Below are positions 1 to 7,975 of a stretch of DNA of 47,479 bases, piece after piece (within the stretch, counting starts at the first letter, position 1; every line of letters begins with the position of its first letter). Both the position numbers and the translations under genes were made by a program. Under the pieces are notes generated by a model. That model had not been told where the DNA came from, ran no database searches, and worked only from the letters and a program-made list of their open reading frames with translations. The stretch is taken from contig JANNBN010000027.1 of assembly GCA_031385545.1 (NCBI GenBank), forward strand, positions 1 to 47,479, read 5' to 3'. This DNA comes from JANNBN01 sp031385545. Lineage in GTDB: Bacteria > Actinomycetota > Acidimicrobiia > Acidimicrobiales > JANYDT01.

Positions 1-849
1 CGAGAGCGCCTCCAGATCCATCCCTTCGCAGTCGATCAGCAACAGCCCGATGTCTCCCGCGATCCCGCGTTCGCACAACAACGGCGTCAGTCGCCGGACC
101 TGCACCTGGATCGACTGCTCGGACCGCACCGCGCGCATCCACTCATTGTCGTCCCGGGACAAGGTGGAGTTCTGCCCGGCGTCGCCGTCACGACCGATGA
201 AGAACGGTTCCACCCCGTCTGCTTCGGAACACGCCACGTTCAGGCACGTGGCCTGGGGGTGGCGCCGATGGTTGGCGACCAAGCGGTCAAACGCCACGGG
301 CAACGGTTCGATCAGAACGCCGTCCCACCCCGAAGCAATGAACGGATACGAGTTCGACAGCAGCCACCCGTCATGTGCGCCGACGTCGACCACAAGCCGT
401 GGAAAATCCGGCGTGACCAGGCCGCGGAGCGCTGAGACCTCACCTGCCTGCGAGTGATCAAGCGGGTCGGTGACGGCTTGACCAGTGGGCAGCAACCGCA
501 GCGAAGCAATCATTGCTGAGCCCCCTGCCCATATCGCCCGGACGGCCACCGTGCTCGCCTCGCCGACTCTGCTGACATCACCTGAGAATCCGCATGCAAC
601 AGCAGAGCGTGGAGCCAACGCTGCTTCCACATCAGGGCGAGGCTGTCCGAGAGCGAGCGACGCCACTTCGACACCATCGGCAACGACGACGACTCGCAAC
701 GCAGACCCCTCGCCCTCCGGAGGGACCACCCAACCGTGGAGGAAGATCCAGTCGCCATGGACAGACCCGTCGATGGGTCCGTCGAGGCACCACGACAAAC
801 CGGCAGGAACTGGATCGACGGGTTCGGGACGCACAAGCACGTTCTTCAC
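1..849 (-). CDS. FkbM-family SAM-dependent methyltransferase, 3' end missing
   Basis: The reading frame is open from a GTG at 849 to the left edge, so 283 residues are visible and the C-terminus is lost. The motif VDVGAHDG (about residues 154-161), then LIEP (179-182) and LLLIDCEGMD (about 270-279), match the SAM-binding core of FkbM-type methyltransferases, which usually O-methylate sugars or polyketides. The first ~110 residues form a separate beta-rich, valine- and glycine-rich segment (HGWVVPPEGEG, then VVVVADGVEVASLALG, RPDVEAAL) that resembles accessory domains attached to glycan-modifying enzymes; this part is inference. An internal ATG at 513 lies in the same frame and could be mistaken for the start, but the upstream frame reads like protein. 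The substrate is unknown. Confidence 0.78.
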   Translation of the reverse strand, partial: MKNVLVRPEPVDPVPAGLSWCLDGPIDGSVHGDWIFLHGWVVPPEGEGSALRVVVVADGVEVASLALGQPRPDVEAALAPRSAVACGFSGDVSRVGEASTVAVRAIWAGGSAMIASLRLLPTGQAVTDPLDHSQAGEVSALRGLVTPDFPRLVVDVGAHDGWLLSNSYPFIASGWDGVLIEPLPVAFDRLVANHRRHPQATCLNVACSEADGVEPFFIGRDGDAGQNSTLSRDDNEWMRAVRSEQSIQVQVRRLTPLLCERGIAGDIGLLLIDCEGMDLEALS

Positions 850-938
850 GATCGACGGTTTATCAACTCCGCTCCCTGGTTACGGCGACCCCCACGAAAT
901 CGCGCCGCCGCCGGAAGGCAGATGATGTGAGAACGCGT

Positions 939-970
939 CAGGAGCCGCGCCCCGAAGGACACGGCTCCTG
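939..970. repeat. 9-bp perfect inverted repeat (hairpin)
   Basis: CAGGAGCCG (939-947) pairs with CGGCTCCTG (962-970) around a 14-nt loop. There is no T-run on either side, so it is not a typical intrinsic terminator. It lies about 90 bp upstream of the FkbM start codon. Confidence 0.6.
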
Positions 971-988
971 ACATGCGTCACTGAGACG

Positions 989-1040
989 ACAACGCAGGCT
1001 GTGTGTCCGAGCGGGACGAACTCCCGGGCACCTGCGTTGT
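989..1040. repeat. 10-bp perfect inverted repeat with 32-nt interior
   Basis: ACAACGCAGG (989-998) pairs with CCTGCGTTGT (1031-1040). The interior is GC-rich and contains further self-complementary tracts (GTCC with GGAC, and CCCGGG). It could fold as a branched hairpin upstream of the FkbM gene. Confidence 0.6.
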
Positions 1041-1127
1041 TCGGTGGACTGGCGAGAATCCGCCAGGGGTCAGCTGCCGTCTAGCGGCCAGCCACCTCCA
1101 GAGTCCCAAATTTCATTTCGTGAATGT

Positions 1128-1143
1128 GGACCACCTCCTTTCT
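1128..1143. promoter_or_regulatory. 16S-rRNA 3'-tail-like / very strong Shine-Dalgarno-like sequence
   Basis: The plus strand reads GGACCACCTCCTTTCT, which differs by one base from the usual 3' end of bacterial 16S rRNA. The minus strand therefore carries AGAAAGGAGGT, a full-length match to the anti-Shine-Dalgarno sequence. No suitable start codon follows at normal spacing: the nearest ATG (1116) is 17 nt beyond GGAGG and opens only an 11-codon frame (stop 1081-1083). Its role is unknown. Confidence 0.5.
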
Positions 1144-1146
1144 CTG

Positions 1147-1164
1147 GTGACACCACTGTGTCAC
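1147..1164. promoter_or_regulatory. Palindrome GTGACAC-N4-GTGTCAC, operator-like
   Basis: Two perfect 7-bp arms are separated by CACT. The symmetry and size fit a binding site for a dimeric regulator, or a short RNA hairpin. It sits next to the Shine-Dalgarno-like sequence at 1128-1143 and downstream (minus strand) of an AT-rich patch. No regulator is assigned. Confidence 0.45.
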
Positions 1165-1288
1165 GCGTCGCAGAAATGAGGCAAGGGATTATCGGCCAAA
1201 TATTTATGAGGGCCGCACCGGTACTGAGACCAGCAGTCGGTCCTGGATGCCGCTTCTCGTCCTGGCACAGGCGCCAACTCCTGAAGCG

Positions 1289-1738
1289 CTACTCGGGTTG
1301 GTCTGCCCGGGGACCGACCGCACCGATGGACCGCATATAAGCCAGCTCTTCACCGAGCACCGCATTGACGTCGGCCCTGGAGAGTTCAGCGTTGGCCAGC
1401 GACATTGCTTCGGCGATGCGGTCCAGACGATCTGGAGCCACGACGACAAGTTCGCCGACAACGAGGCCGGGACCACGCACCACGAGCGACTCCTGCGACA
1501 ACCCGTGGTGATCGTGATCCGCCCGCGAGGCATCGAGGATTGAGCGAACGTCCCAGAAACTCACGCGGCCAGAAACGTCAGCCGGCAACGCGCCGGCAAC
1601 GAACGCAACGGCACGTTCGACGTCGTAGACCGGAACCGGCGAGAACGAGTCCAATCGGCGGGCCTCACGTCCGATGGTCGCTGCGGCGATCACAAAACTG
1701 ATCAGCGCGCAGATGATACCGACAAGGAACGGTCCCAT
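1289..1738 (-). CDS. Hypothetical membrane-anchored protein downstream of ftsY
   Basis: A 149-aa protein whose ATG lies 10 bp after the ftsY stop, so it is probably the last gene of the ftsY transcript. Residues ~4-23 (GPFLVGIICALISFVIAAAT) form one transmembrane helix, followed by a charged turn (GREARR) and a soluble domain of about 120 residues. That domain has a beta-rich middle (SLVVRGPGLVVGELVVVAP) and a helical end (DRIAEAMSLANAELSRADVNAVLGEEL). I recognise no family. The longer upstream extension of this frame overlaps ftsY and is rejected as a shadow. Confidence 0.7.
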   Translation of the reverse strand: MGPFLVGIICALISFVIAAATIGREARRLDSFSPVPVYDVERAVAFVAGALPADVSGRVSFWDVRSILDASRADHDHHGLSQESLVVRGPGLVVGELVVVAPDRLDRIAEAMSLANAELSRADVNAVLGEELAYMRSIGAVGPRADQPE

Positions 1739-1748
1739 CGTCAGGGTC

Positions 1749-2903
1749 TCACTCGTCGAACAGGGCGTCGACGTATTCGTCAGGGTCGAACGCCACGAGA
1801 TCGTTGACCTGTTCACCCAGACCCACGAGCTTGATCGGGATACCCAGCTTGGTCTGAATCGCAAAGGCGATGCCACCCTTAGCCGTGCCGTCGAGTTTCG
1901 TGAGCACCACCCCGGTGATGTCGGCAGCACCACGGAACTGCTCGGCCTGGTTGAGCCCGTTCTGGCCGGTGGTCGCATCGAGCACGAGCAGTGTCTCTGT
2001 GACCCGCCCCGGTTCACGATCTGCGACTCGACGGATCTTGCCAAGTTCATCCATCAGGTTGGACTTCGTCTGCAACCGGCCGGCAGTGTCAGCCAGGACG
2101 AGTTGGGTGCCTTTCGCTGCTGCCTTCTCGACGCCGCTATAGATCACCGATGCCGGATCGGCACCTTCGGCACCGCGGACGATGTCTGCGCCGGAACGGT
2201 CAGCCCACATCGCCAACTGTTCGGCCGCGGCTGCACGGAACGTGTCGCCGGCGGCCACCAGCACTGTGCGCCCATCGGCGATCTGGCGCTTCGCGATCTT
2301 GCCGATGGTGGTGGTTTTGCCGACACCGTTGACCCCGACGAACAACCACACGTTGGTCACACCTTCGTCGAAGCGCAGCGACCGGTCCCCCGCTGCCAGG
2401 CGAGCTTTGAGATCGGCCCGCAGTGCCTCCATGAGCGCAACGGGTGTCTTGATCGAGTCAGCCTTGACACGCACCTTGAGCGAGTCGAGCAACTCTGTGG
2501 TGACGAGCGGGCCGACGTCGGCAACGATCAGGGCCTCTTCGAGGTCTTCCCAGGTGTTCTGGTCGATGGCCGTCCGACCGAGCACACCGCCGACATACCC
2601 ACCAAGGGCCCCGCGAGCCTTACCGAGCCGATCACGGAAGCGGGGCCGGGGCAGCTCATCTTCGATCGGTTCCGTCGGCTGGCCCGACTCAACCTGATCA
2701 GACTCAACCTGATCAGACTCGACCGGCTCAGACTCATCCGGCTCAGATTCAACCGGCTCAGACTCAACCGGCTCAGACTCAATGACCTTCGGCGGTGGCT
2801 CGCTCTGGACACCGCGTGATCGGCCTCGTTTGGTGACGAACCCAAGCCCCACGATCGCCACCAGCACGATCAGGCCCACCAACAGAATCAGCCACAGCTC
2901 CAT
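1749..2903 (-). CDS. ftsY: Signal recognition particle receptor FtsY
   Basis: SRP GTPase that docks Ffh-ribosome complexes at the membrane for co-translational insertion. The 384 aa carry the full NG domain: GVNGVGKTT (190-198, P-loop), DTFRAAA (220-226), DTAGR (272-276), TKLDG (335-339) and GLGE (361-364). Residues 1-22 are a hydrophobic membrane anchor, as in actinobacterial FtsY. Residues ~41-75 are an acidic linker built from ESEPV/ESDQV repeats, encoded by 15-bp DNA repeats. TAGGCT lies 6 bases upstream of the ATG with no Shine-Dalgarno sequence, so translation is probably leaderless. It follows smc and a secreted-protein gene on the same strand. Confidence 0.97.
   Translation of the reverse strand: MELWLILLVGLIVLVAIVGLGFVTKRGRSRGVQSEPPPKVIESEPVESEPVESEPDESEPVESDQVESDQVESGQPTEPIEDELPRPRFRDRLGKARGALGGYVGGVLGRTAIDQNTWEDLEEALIVADVGPLVTTELLDSLKVRVKADSIKTPVALMEALRADLKARLAAGDRSLRFDEGVTNVWLFVGVNGVGKTTTIGKIAKRQIADGRTVLVAAGDTFRAAAAEQLAMWADRSGADIVRGAEGADPASVIYSGVEKAAAKGTQLVLADTAGRLQTKSNLMDELGKIRRVADREPGRVTETLLVLDATTGQNGLNQAEQFRGAADITGVVLTKLDGTAKGGIAFAIQTKLGIPIKLVGLGEQVNDLVAFDPDEYVDALFDE
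2686..2775. repeat. Six 15-bp tandem repeats inside ftsY
   Basis: Six consecutive units of the form GACTCAACCGGCTCA (variants with CCTGATCA and CATCCGG) run without a break. The period is a multiple of three, so they encode the repeating ESEPV/ESDQV linker between the membrane anchor and the NG domain. They probably vary in copy number between strains. Confidence 0.85.
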
Positions 2904-2909
2904 AGAGCA

Positions 2910-2915
2910 AGCCTA
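2910..2915 (-). promoter_or_regulatory. Putative -10 box (TAGGCT) for leaderless ftsY mRNA
   Basis: TAGGCT ends 6 bases before the ftsY ATG and no Shine-Dalgarno sequence intervenes. This matches the TANNNT-N6-start layout of leaderless actinobacterial genes. Confidence 0.5.
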
Positions 2916-2953
2916 CGAGGCTGGAGCCTCACCCCCGATCGTCCACCCAATCG

Positions 2954-3292
2954 TCACGCCTTCTTGGGGACGGTGGTGTCCGCAGACTTTGCCTTCGGAA
3001 CCGTCGTGTCGGCTGTCTTGGCCTTCGGGACCGTTGTGTCTGCGGTCTTCGATTTGCCCGGCACCGTGGTGTCAGCGCTCTTCTTCGGTGCAAGCGCCCA
3101 CTTCAGTTTCGTGCCGGTCCTCTTGCAGACCAGCGCAGAACCCTTGGCTGTCTTGCCCGATGCACCCGACTTCGTACAGGTGGCGCCGACCTTGCCGACC
3201 GGCACTTTCGTCGCAGCGAGTGCGGCAGCGGGAATCAACGAAGCCCCTGACAGAATCGATACTGCTGCGAATCGGGCGAGGTGCTTGTTCAT
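2954..3292 (-). CDS. Secreted protein with C-terminal ADTTVP repeats
   Basis: A 112-aa protein with a clear Sec signal peptide: MNKHLARF, a hydrophobic core, then AAALAA with probable cleavage near residue 27. The mature part has a small two-cysteine domain (GATCTKSG through ALVCKRTG, ending in a LKW tail). This domain is, to my recollection, common in exported proteins of Acidimicrobiia. A Lys/Thr-rich tail with four ADTTVP units follows. The ATG at 3292 is preferred over a longer in-frame start because it places the signal peptide at the N-terminus and lies 7 bases after TACGGT. It separates smc from ftsY; its function is unknown. Confidence 0.8.
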   Translation of the reverse strand: MNKHLARFAAVSILSGASLIPAAALAATKVPVGKVGATCTKSGASGKTAKGSALVCKRTGTKLKWALAPKKSADTTVPGKSKTADTTVPKAKTADTTVPKAKSADTTVPKKA

Positions 3293-3299
3293 GCGTCGA

Positions 3300-3305
3300 A
3301 CCGTA
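3300..3305 (-). promoter_or_regulatory. Putative -10 box (TACGGT) for the secreted-protein gene
   Basis: TACGGT lies 7 bases before the ATG at 3292, again without a Shine-Dalgarno sequence, which suggests a leaderless transcript. Confidence 0.45.
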
Positions 3306-3338
3306 CGGCCTGACAGCTGCAGCCCCAACGACCGGTTT

Positions 3339-3383
3339 TCAGCCACGGCTCAGAGCGCTCTCAGTTCCTCAGCCACGGCTCAG
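3339..3383. repeat. 15-bp direct repeat downstream of smc
   Basis: TCAGCCACGGCTCAG occurs at 3339-3353 and 3369-3383, 30 bp apart, with the palindrome AGAGCGCTCT between the copies. It fills much of the 153-bp gap between smc and the secreted-protein gene. No typical intrinsic terminator is visible. Confidence 0.6.
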
Positions 3384-3445
3384 TCCCGTCGGAGTGGGCA
3401 GACCGAGCGGACCGAGCGAACCGGAACAGTCCCGGTGCGCGAAGA

Positions 3446-6400
3446 TCAGTTGCCGACCGTACCGACCAGGGCGGGCTGGGGTCCGGTGCGATCGCCGAGG
3501 GTTTCGGTGCGACCCTTGATCTTCTCCGACACCGCCTTGGACGAGCCACCGGGCTGCATCGTGACGCCGTAGAGGCAATCGCCGGCTTCCATCGTGCGCT
3601 TCTGGTGCGACACGATGAGCATCTGTGCCTCGTTGCGGAACTCATGGACGAGCCCAAGGAACCGGGACAGGTTCACGTCGTCGAGCGCCGCTTCGACCTC
3701 GTCCAAGAGGTAGAAGGGCGAGGGTCGCGAACGGAACACGGCAAACAGGAACGCAAGCGCGGTGAGCGACCGCTCGCCACCGGACAGCAACGACAGCTTG
3801 CGGACGTTCTTGCCGGACGGCCGGGCTTCGACCTCGATACCCGTGTCGAGCGGGTTCTCGGGATCGGTCAGGCGAAGGCTGCCGCTTCCGCCTGGAAACA
3901 GCATCGTGAACAACTTGGAGAAGTTCTCGGCGACGTCGGCATAGGCCGCCGCGAACACGGTGATGATCTCCTCGTCGATCGCCTTGATGACCTTGGCGAG
4001 TTCGCGGCGCGAGTTTCGCACGTCGTCGAGCTGGCCCTCGATCAGCGTGTGTCGTTCTTGCAGCTGATTGAACTCCTCGAGTGCGAGCGGGTTGATGGGG
4101 CCCATCAGACGAAGCTCTCGCTCGAGGTCTTTCAGACGCGTCGTAGGAGCAGTGGCATCGACCAACGCCGGGCATTGCGCTGCGAGCGTGGACTCCGGCT
4201 CGACATCGAACTCCCGACGGATCTGCTCAACGAGCGTTTCCAGCCGGAGGCGTGTCTCGGCGCTCTCCAGATCCACCCGGGCAAGTTTGTCGCGCAGTTC
4301 ACCAAGGTGCTTCTCGGCTGCACCGCGGTCTCGGCGGAGCGACTCGAGACGGCCCGTTGCGGCCCGGGCTGCCTCGCTCTGGCGGCGCCGTTCCTCGCGC
4401 AGCTCGGCAAGACCGCGTTCGATGGATTCGGCACGGTCCTGCACGATTGCATGAAGCGCCTCAGTACGTTCTGCAAGCAGGTCGAGTTCCCGCCTGCGCT
4501 GCTCGGCGTGCAGACGCTCGGCGATCGACTTCGACAGGCGGTCGTCGATTTCGGTCTGGCGCGTGCGAAGCACACGTCCGCGTTCCTCAAGCCCAGCGAC
4601 AAGCACTTCAAGATCGCGTCGCTGCGACGCGATCGCTCGTGCACGCTCGTCAAGACGCTGACTTGCGTCTCGTCGTTCGGTCTGGCGGAGGGCGACCTCT
4701 GCCTCGGCTTCGAGGAGGCCCGGAAGCAATGCTTCGAGCTCAGCGACCCGAGCGACCTGCGCGCCATGCCGTTCGCCCAGATCGGCCGTCTGCGTCTCGG
4801 CTGCGGTTCGTTCGGCGGTGCGATCGGCTAGATCGGTGCTGAGACGGTGGGCGTCGGACCGCAGGGATGCGAGCCGCGACGCAGCACGGTCCCGGTCTCT
4901 GATGGCTGTCTGCTCCGCAGAACGGGCGGCGTCGAGTTGGTGACGCGCTGCGCCCAGTTCCTGGCGGGCCTGCGCAAGCGCCGCACGTGAAGCGTCGGCG
5001 CGGACGGTGGCGTCGGCGAGCGATTCAGTTGCTTGGTCCAGGGCCGCGCCGGTGGCACCGGTTGCACCGGACCCGGCGCGCCATCCGGTTGCGGAGAACC
5101 GGTCACCTGAGCGAGTGACGACAACCGCCGAAGGATGCGCGATGGCAACGTCGAGTGCGTCGCCCCACTCGCCGTCGACCACGACCGCTGCGCCCAAGAG
5201 TTGGTCGAGCAGCGCATCGACCCCAAGCCCGCGCCCGATGGGTTGCTCCACCGCGAAGCTGGTGCTGCGGGCTCGAACAACCCGGCGGACCGGAGAACCC
5301 GGAACAGCCGTGATGTCGAAGCCCGCAACACCTGACCGACTAGACGCATCCAGCGCCAGCACGGCCCCTGATTCATGGGAGGACGACAACCTAGCCAACG
5401 CAGCGCGGGCTGTAAATCCGTTTTCCACCACAACCGCAGCTATCGCCTCGCCGAAGGCGGCTTCGACTGCCGATTCGAAGCCTTCGTCGATGTCGACGAT
5501 GTCGAGCAACGTGCCAACTATGCCGTCGATACCGTGGAGCTGCTTTGCGCCGGCACGCGCACGTGCAGCGTCGAGTGCAGACGTGAGTGCTTCCACCCGG
5601 GCCGCCCAACTACGCTCGTCGCCTTCATCAGCGCGCATAGCATCTTGCGCCTCGCTGAGCATGGCTTCGGCCTGAGCAGCCGCTGCCTCGGCCTGCTGAA
5701 GCGCCAAAGCCTGATCGGTGGGGCTCGTTGCGGCGGCGCCTCCGTCGGAGGGCTCAAGCTCGGCGAGCGCAACACTGGTGTCGTCGAACTGCTTCGTGAG
5801 CCCGATAAGCCGAGAGAGGAGCGACTCAAGCCGCTGCTCGACCCGGCGGAGCTCTTGCTCGGTGTTGCCTGCAGCCTGACGCGCCCCGTTCAACTCACCC
5901 TTGACCTGGCCGGCTGTCGGGCCATCGTTGGATGGAACCTCGTCTGCACCCCACTCATCGAGGAAGCGCGCTCGGTCAGCAGTGAGCGCCTCTTCCTGGT
6001 CGGCGAGTTCTTCGAACTGCGGTGGAAGCACCAGCGACTGGTGCCGGACGTTCTCCAGTTCAGCTGCGACACGCGCCGACTCTGCTTCGAGGTTGGCGAC
6101 CACGCCTGAATCCATGAACGCATTGCGGTCACGTTCGATGGAGCGACGACGCTCGCCAAGGAACGCCAACAGACCCCGAGCCTTCTGGTATACGGCCTCG
6201 CAGCGCGCCAGCGCATCGGCCACATCGACTCCGTTCCACCCCTGTAAGCCAGCTTCCGTGGTGCCCGTACCGCCGCCCGCTGCCGAAAGGGCAGCCTCGG
6301 CGATAAGCACGTCGGCGTCCAACGTGTTGAGCCGTTGCCGTACGGCCTGCTCGGCCTCGTGCATGTCGGTGCGGATACGGCGATGTGCCTCTGCGCGCAT

Positions 6401-7114
6401 TCGCAGCGACGCGAGTTCCCGTCCCACCAGGAACAACCGCAACTGGCGCAGTTCCGTGACCAGGCTGTCGTGACGGCGCGCAGCATCGGCCTGCCGCTCG
6501 AGCGGCCGCAGTTGACGGCGAATCTCTCGCAGCAAATCTGCGAGGCGGACGAAATTGGCCTCGGTTGACTCGAGCCGCCGTTGGGCGCGCTCACGGCGGC
6601 GGCGGAACTTGAGCACGCCTGCGGCCTCTTCGATGACAGCCCGGCGATCTTCCGGACGCGAATCGAGAACGGCAGCGAGTTGGCCCTGGCCGACGATCAC
6701 GTGCTGCTGGCGGCCCACGCCGGAGTCCGAAAGGAGCTCCTGAACGTCGAGCAGCCTGCACGGCACCCCGTTGATGGCGTACTCGCTGTCACCCGAACGA
6801 AACAGTGTTCGTTTGATGGTGACCTCGGTGAAACCGATCGGCAGTATGCCGGAATGGTTGTCGATCGTGAGTGAAACCTCGGCCCGGCCGAGCGCCGGCC
6901 GCTTCGACGTTCCCGCAAAGATGACGTCTTCCATCTTGTTGGACCGGATGGCCCGACTGGCTTGTGCCCCCAGCACCCACGCCACCGCATCGACGATGTT
7001 TGACTTGCCCGACCCGTTCGGACCAACGACGACGGTGACCCCGGGCTCGAGTTCGAGCGTGGTGGGGTCGGCGAACGACTTGAAACCCTTGAGCGTCAGC
7101 GACTTAAGAAACAC
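3446..7114 (-). CDS. smc: Chromosome segregation protein SMC
   Basis: ATPase of the condensin complex that compacts and segregates the chromosome with ScpA/ScpB. The protein is 1222 aa, the normal size: N-terminal head with GPNGSGKS (31-38), long coiled coils, a glycine-rich hinge near residues 510-650 (IDGIVGTLLDIVDID onwards), then the C-terminal head with signature LSGGE (about 1110) and Walker B LLDE (about 1136). The GTG at 7114 gives the family-typical start FLKSLTLKGFKSF; an upstream in-frame TTG at 7135 would add seven atypical residues. The short tail after SHQKRTM is less conserved. The upstream 230 bp hold DnaA-box-like sequences. Confidence 0.97.
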   Translation of the reverse strand: MFLKSLTLKGFKSFADPTTLELEPGVTVVVGPNGSGKSNIVDAVAWVLGAQASRAIRSNKMEDVIFAGTSKRPALGRAEVSLTIDNHSGILPIGFTEVTIKRTLFRSGDSEYAINGVPCRLLDVQELLSDSGVGRQQHVIVGQGQLAAVLDSRPEDRRAVIEEAAGVLKFRRRRERAQRRLESTEANFVRLADLLREIRRQLRPLERQADAARRHDSLVTELRQLRLFLVGRELASLRMRAEAHRRIRTDMHEAEQAVRQRLNTLDADVLIAEAALSAAGGGTGTTEAGLQGWNGVDVADALARCEAVYQKARGLLAFLGERRRSIERDRNAFMDSGVVANLEAESARVAAELENVRHQSLVLPPQFEELADQEEALTADRARFLDEWGADEVPSNDGPTAGQVKGELNGARQAAGNTEQELRRVEQRLESLLSRLIGLTKQFDDTSVALAELEPSDGGAAATSPTDQALALQQAEAAAAQAEAMLSEAQDAMRADEGDERSWAARVEALTSALDAARARAGAKQLHGIDGIVGTLLDIVDIDEGFESAVEAAFGEAIAAVVVENGFTARAALARLSSSHESGAVLALDASSRSGVAGFDITAVPGSPVRRVVRARSTSFAVEQPIGRGLGVDALLDQLLGAAVVVDGEWGDALDVAIAHPSAVVVTRSGDRFSATGWRAGSGATGATGAALDQATESLADATVRADASRAALAQARQELGAARHQLDAARSAEQTAIRDRDRAASRLASLRSDAHRLSTDLADRTAERTAAETQTADLGERHGAQVARVAELEALLPGLLEAEAEVALRQTERRDASQRLDERARAIASQRRDLEVLVAGLEERGRVLRTRQTEIDDRLSKSIAERLHAEQRRRELDLLAERTEALHAIVQDRAESIERGLAELREERRRQSEAARAATGRLESLRRDRGAAEKHLGELRDKLARVDLESAETRLRLETLVEQIRREFDVEPESTLAAQCPALVDATAPTTRLKDLERELRLMGPINPLALEEFNQLQERHTLIEGQLDDVRNSRRELAKVIKAIDEEIITVFAAAYADVAENFSKLFTMLFPGGSGSLRLTDPENPLDTGIEVEARPSGKNVRKLSLLSGGERSLTALAFLFAVFRSRPSPFYLLDEVEAALDDVNLSRFLGLVHEFRNEAQMLIVSHQKRTMEAGDCLYGVTMQPGGSSKAVSEKIKGRTETLGDRTGPQPALVGTVGN

Positions 7115-7160
7115 AGCGCCGACAGCCTCGCACAACCCTGCTTGGGGACGTTCAGGGGAA

Positions 7161-7214
7161 AAACCGGAGGAAAACCGGTGGGAAAGGAGCGGACCCGCGG
7201 GGGGAAACCGGTGG
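7161..7214. repeat. Three AAACCGG(A/T)GG direct repeats
   Basis: AAACCGGAGG (7161-7170), AAACCGGTGG (7172-7181) and AAACCGGTGG (7205-7214) are followed by CCCGGTGG (7218-7225). They lie in the smc upstream region, directly beside the DnaA-box-like cluster, and look like short iterons. Confidence 0.6.
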
Positions 7215-7241
7215 ATTCCCGGTGGAAGACGAACGTGGAAA

Positions 7242-7356
7242 AGTGGATAACTCTGGGGATATCCACAATGTTCTGTGGATAAATTCCCTCGTCAGTCGGA
7301 TCTGCCTGGGGAGAACCTGGAAACCAGCGGTACATTTCCGGGTTTCATGTGGATAA
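7242..7356. promoter_or_regulatory. Cluster of DnaA-box-like sequences
   Basis: Measured against TTATCCACA and its complement, there are two perfect boxes (TGTGGATAA at 7274-7282 and 7348-7356) and two with one mismatch (AGTGGATAA at 7242-7250; ATATCCACA at 7259-7267). The middle two form an inverted pair, TATCCACA-N6-TGTGGATA. Extra GTGGA pentamers occur at 7211, 7222 and 7235. The last box overlaps the 3' end of tag. No dnaA or dnaN gene is nearby. Confidence 0.6.
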
Positions 7357-7962
7357 CACCGCCCGAAAACAGCCGACCACGTGATCGTCGACGACGCCAC
7401 TGGACTGCAGATACGCATACGTGATGGTTGGCCCGACGAACGAAAACCCACGCTGCTTGAGCGCCTTGGACAGCGCAAACGACGCAGACGACGTAGCTGG
7501 TACCGGGGCTCCAGGCGCAAGCCGTTGCGACGCAGCGGCATCGGTAGCGGAATCGGCAGCGGAATCGGCGAAGGACCAGACCAGCGCCTCGAGGGTCTCG
7601 CCGGACCGTTGCATGGAGAGGAGCGCCCGAGCGTTGCCGATGAACGCCGCAACCTTGGCACGGTTACGGACGATTCCTGGATCAGCGAGCAACCTGACCG
7701 TGTCGTGCGGACCATATGCGGCCATACGTTCTGGGTCGAACCCATCGAACGCTGCGCGGTACGTGTCGCGCTTGCGCAGCACCGTGATCCATGCCAAACC
7801 TGCCTGCGCACCCTCCAGACACAGCAGCTCGAAAAGCGCTCGCTCGTCGTGGAGCGGTGTGCCCCATTCCACGTCGTGGTAGTCGGTGTACAGAGGATCG
7901 TCCCCGCACCACCAGCAGCGTGAAACCCCGTCGCTCCCAACGGCAATTTTGGCACCGCTCAT
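7345..7962 (-). CDS. tag: DNA-3-methyladenine glycosylase I
   Basis: Base-excision enzyme that removes 3-methyladenine from alkylated DNA. The 205-aa protein has the family start CWWCGDDPLYTDYHDVEWG with the zinc-binding Cys and His, the helix ALFELLCLEGAQAGL with the substrate-reading Glu, and the closing DHVVGC that supplies the remaining zinc ligands. An Ala/Asp/Ser-rich insertion (ADSAADSATDAA) lies before SKALKQRGFSFVG and is encoded by short DNA repeats. The ATG at 7962 follows GAAAGGA at good distance. It lies 13 bp after mutM, so two repair glycosylases are co-transcribed. Confidence 0.95.
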   Translation of the reverse strand: MSGAKIAVGSDGVSRCWWCGDDPLYTDYHDVEWGTPLHDERALFELLCLEGAQAGLAWITVLRKRDTYRAAFDGFDPERMAAYGPHDTVRLLADPGIVRNRAKVAAFIGNARALLSMQRSGETLEALVWSFADSAADSATDAAASQRLAPGAPVPATSSASFALSKALKQRGFSFVGPTITYAYLQSSGVVDDHVVGCFRAVLST

Positions 7963-7975
7963 CTCTTCATCCTTT

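Larger units (their letters stand above)
850..1288. other. 439-bp non-coding region rich in inverted repeats
   Basis: I find no convincing gene here. Read on the minus strand, from the end of the 1289-1738 gene towards the FkbM gene, it holds an AT-rich patch (about 1184-1209), a perfect 7-4-7 palindrome (1147-1164), a Shine-Dalgarno-like sequence (1131-1143), and two hairpin-forming inverted repeats (989-1040 and 939-970). This layout would suit a long structured leader for the FkbM gene or an independent small RNA. Both are inference. Confidence 0.5.

Noticed and set aside
939..970. Intrinsic terminator
   Set aside because: The hairpin has no following T-run on either strand.
1674..2819. 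Long plus-strand frame opposite ftsY
   Set aside because: It mirrors the ftsY codons, and its Leu/Arg-rich repeats (RLNLIRLNLIRL) are the complement of the FtsY linker.
3605..4831. 408-codon plus-strand frame inside smc
   Set aside because: It is antisense to the strongly supported smc coding sequence and shows no domain of its own.
7115..7135. TTG start for smc, seven codons upstream
   Set aside because: SMC proteins begin FLKSLTLKGFKSF directly; the extra residues do not fit and AGGG abuts the TTG.
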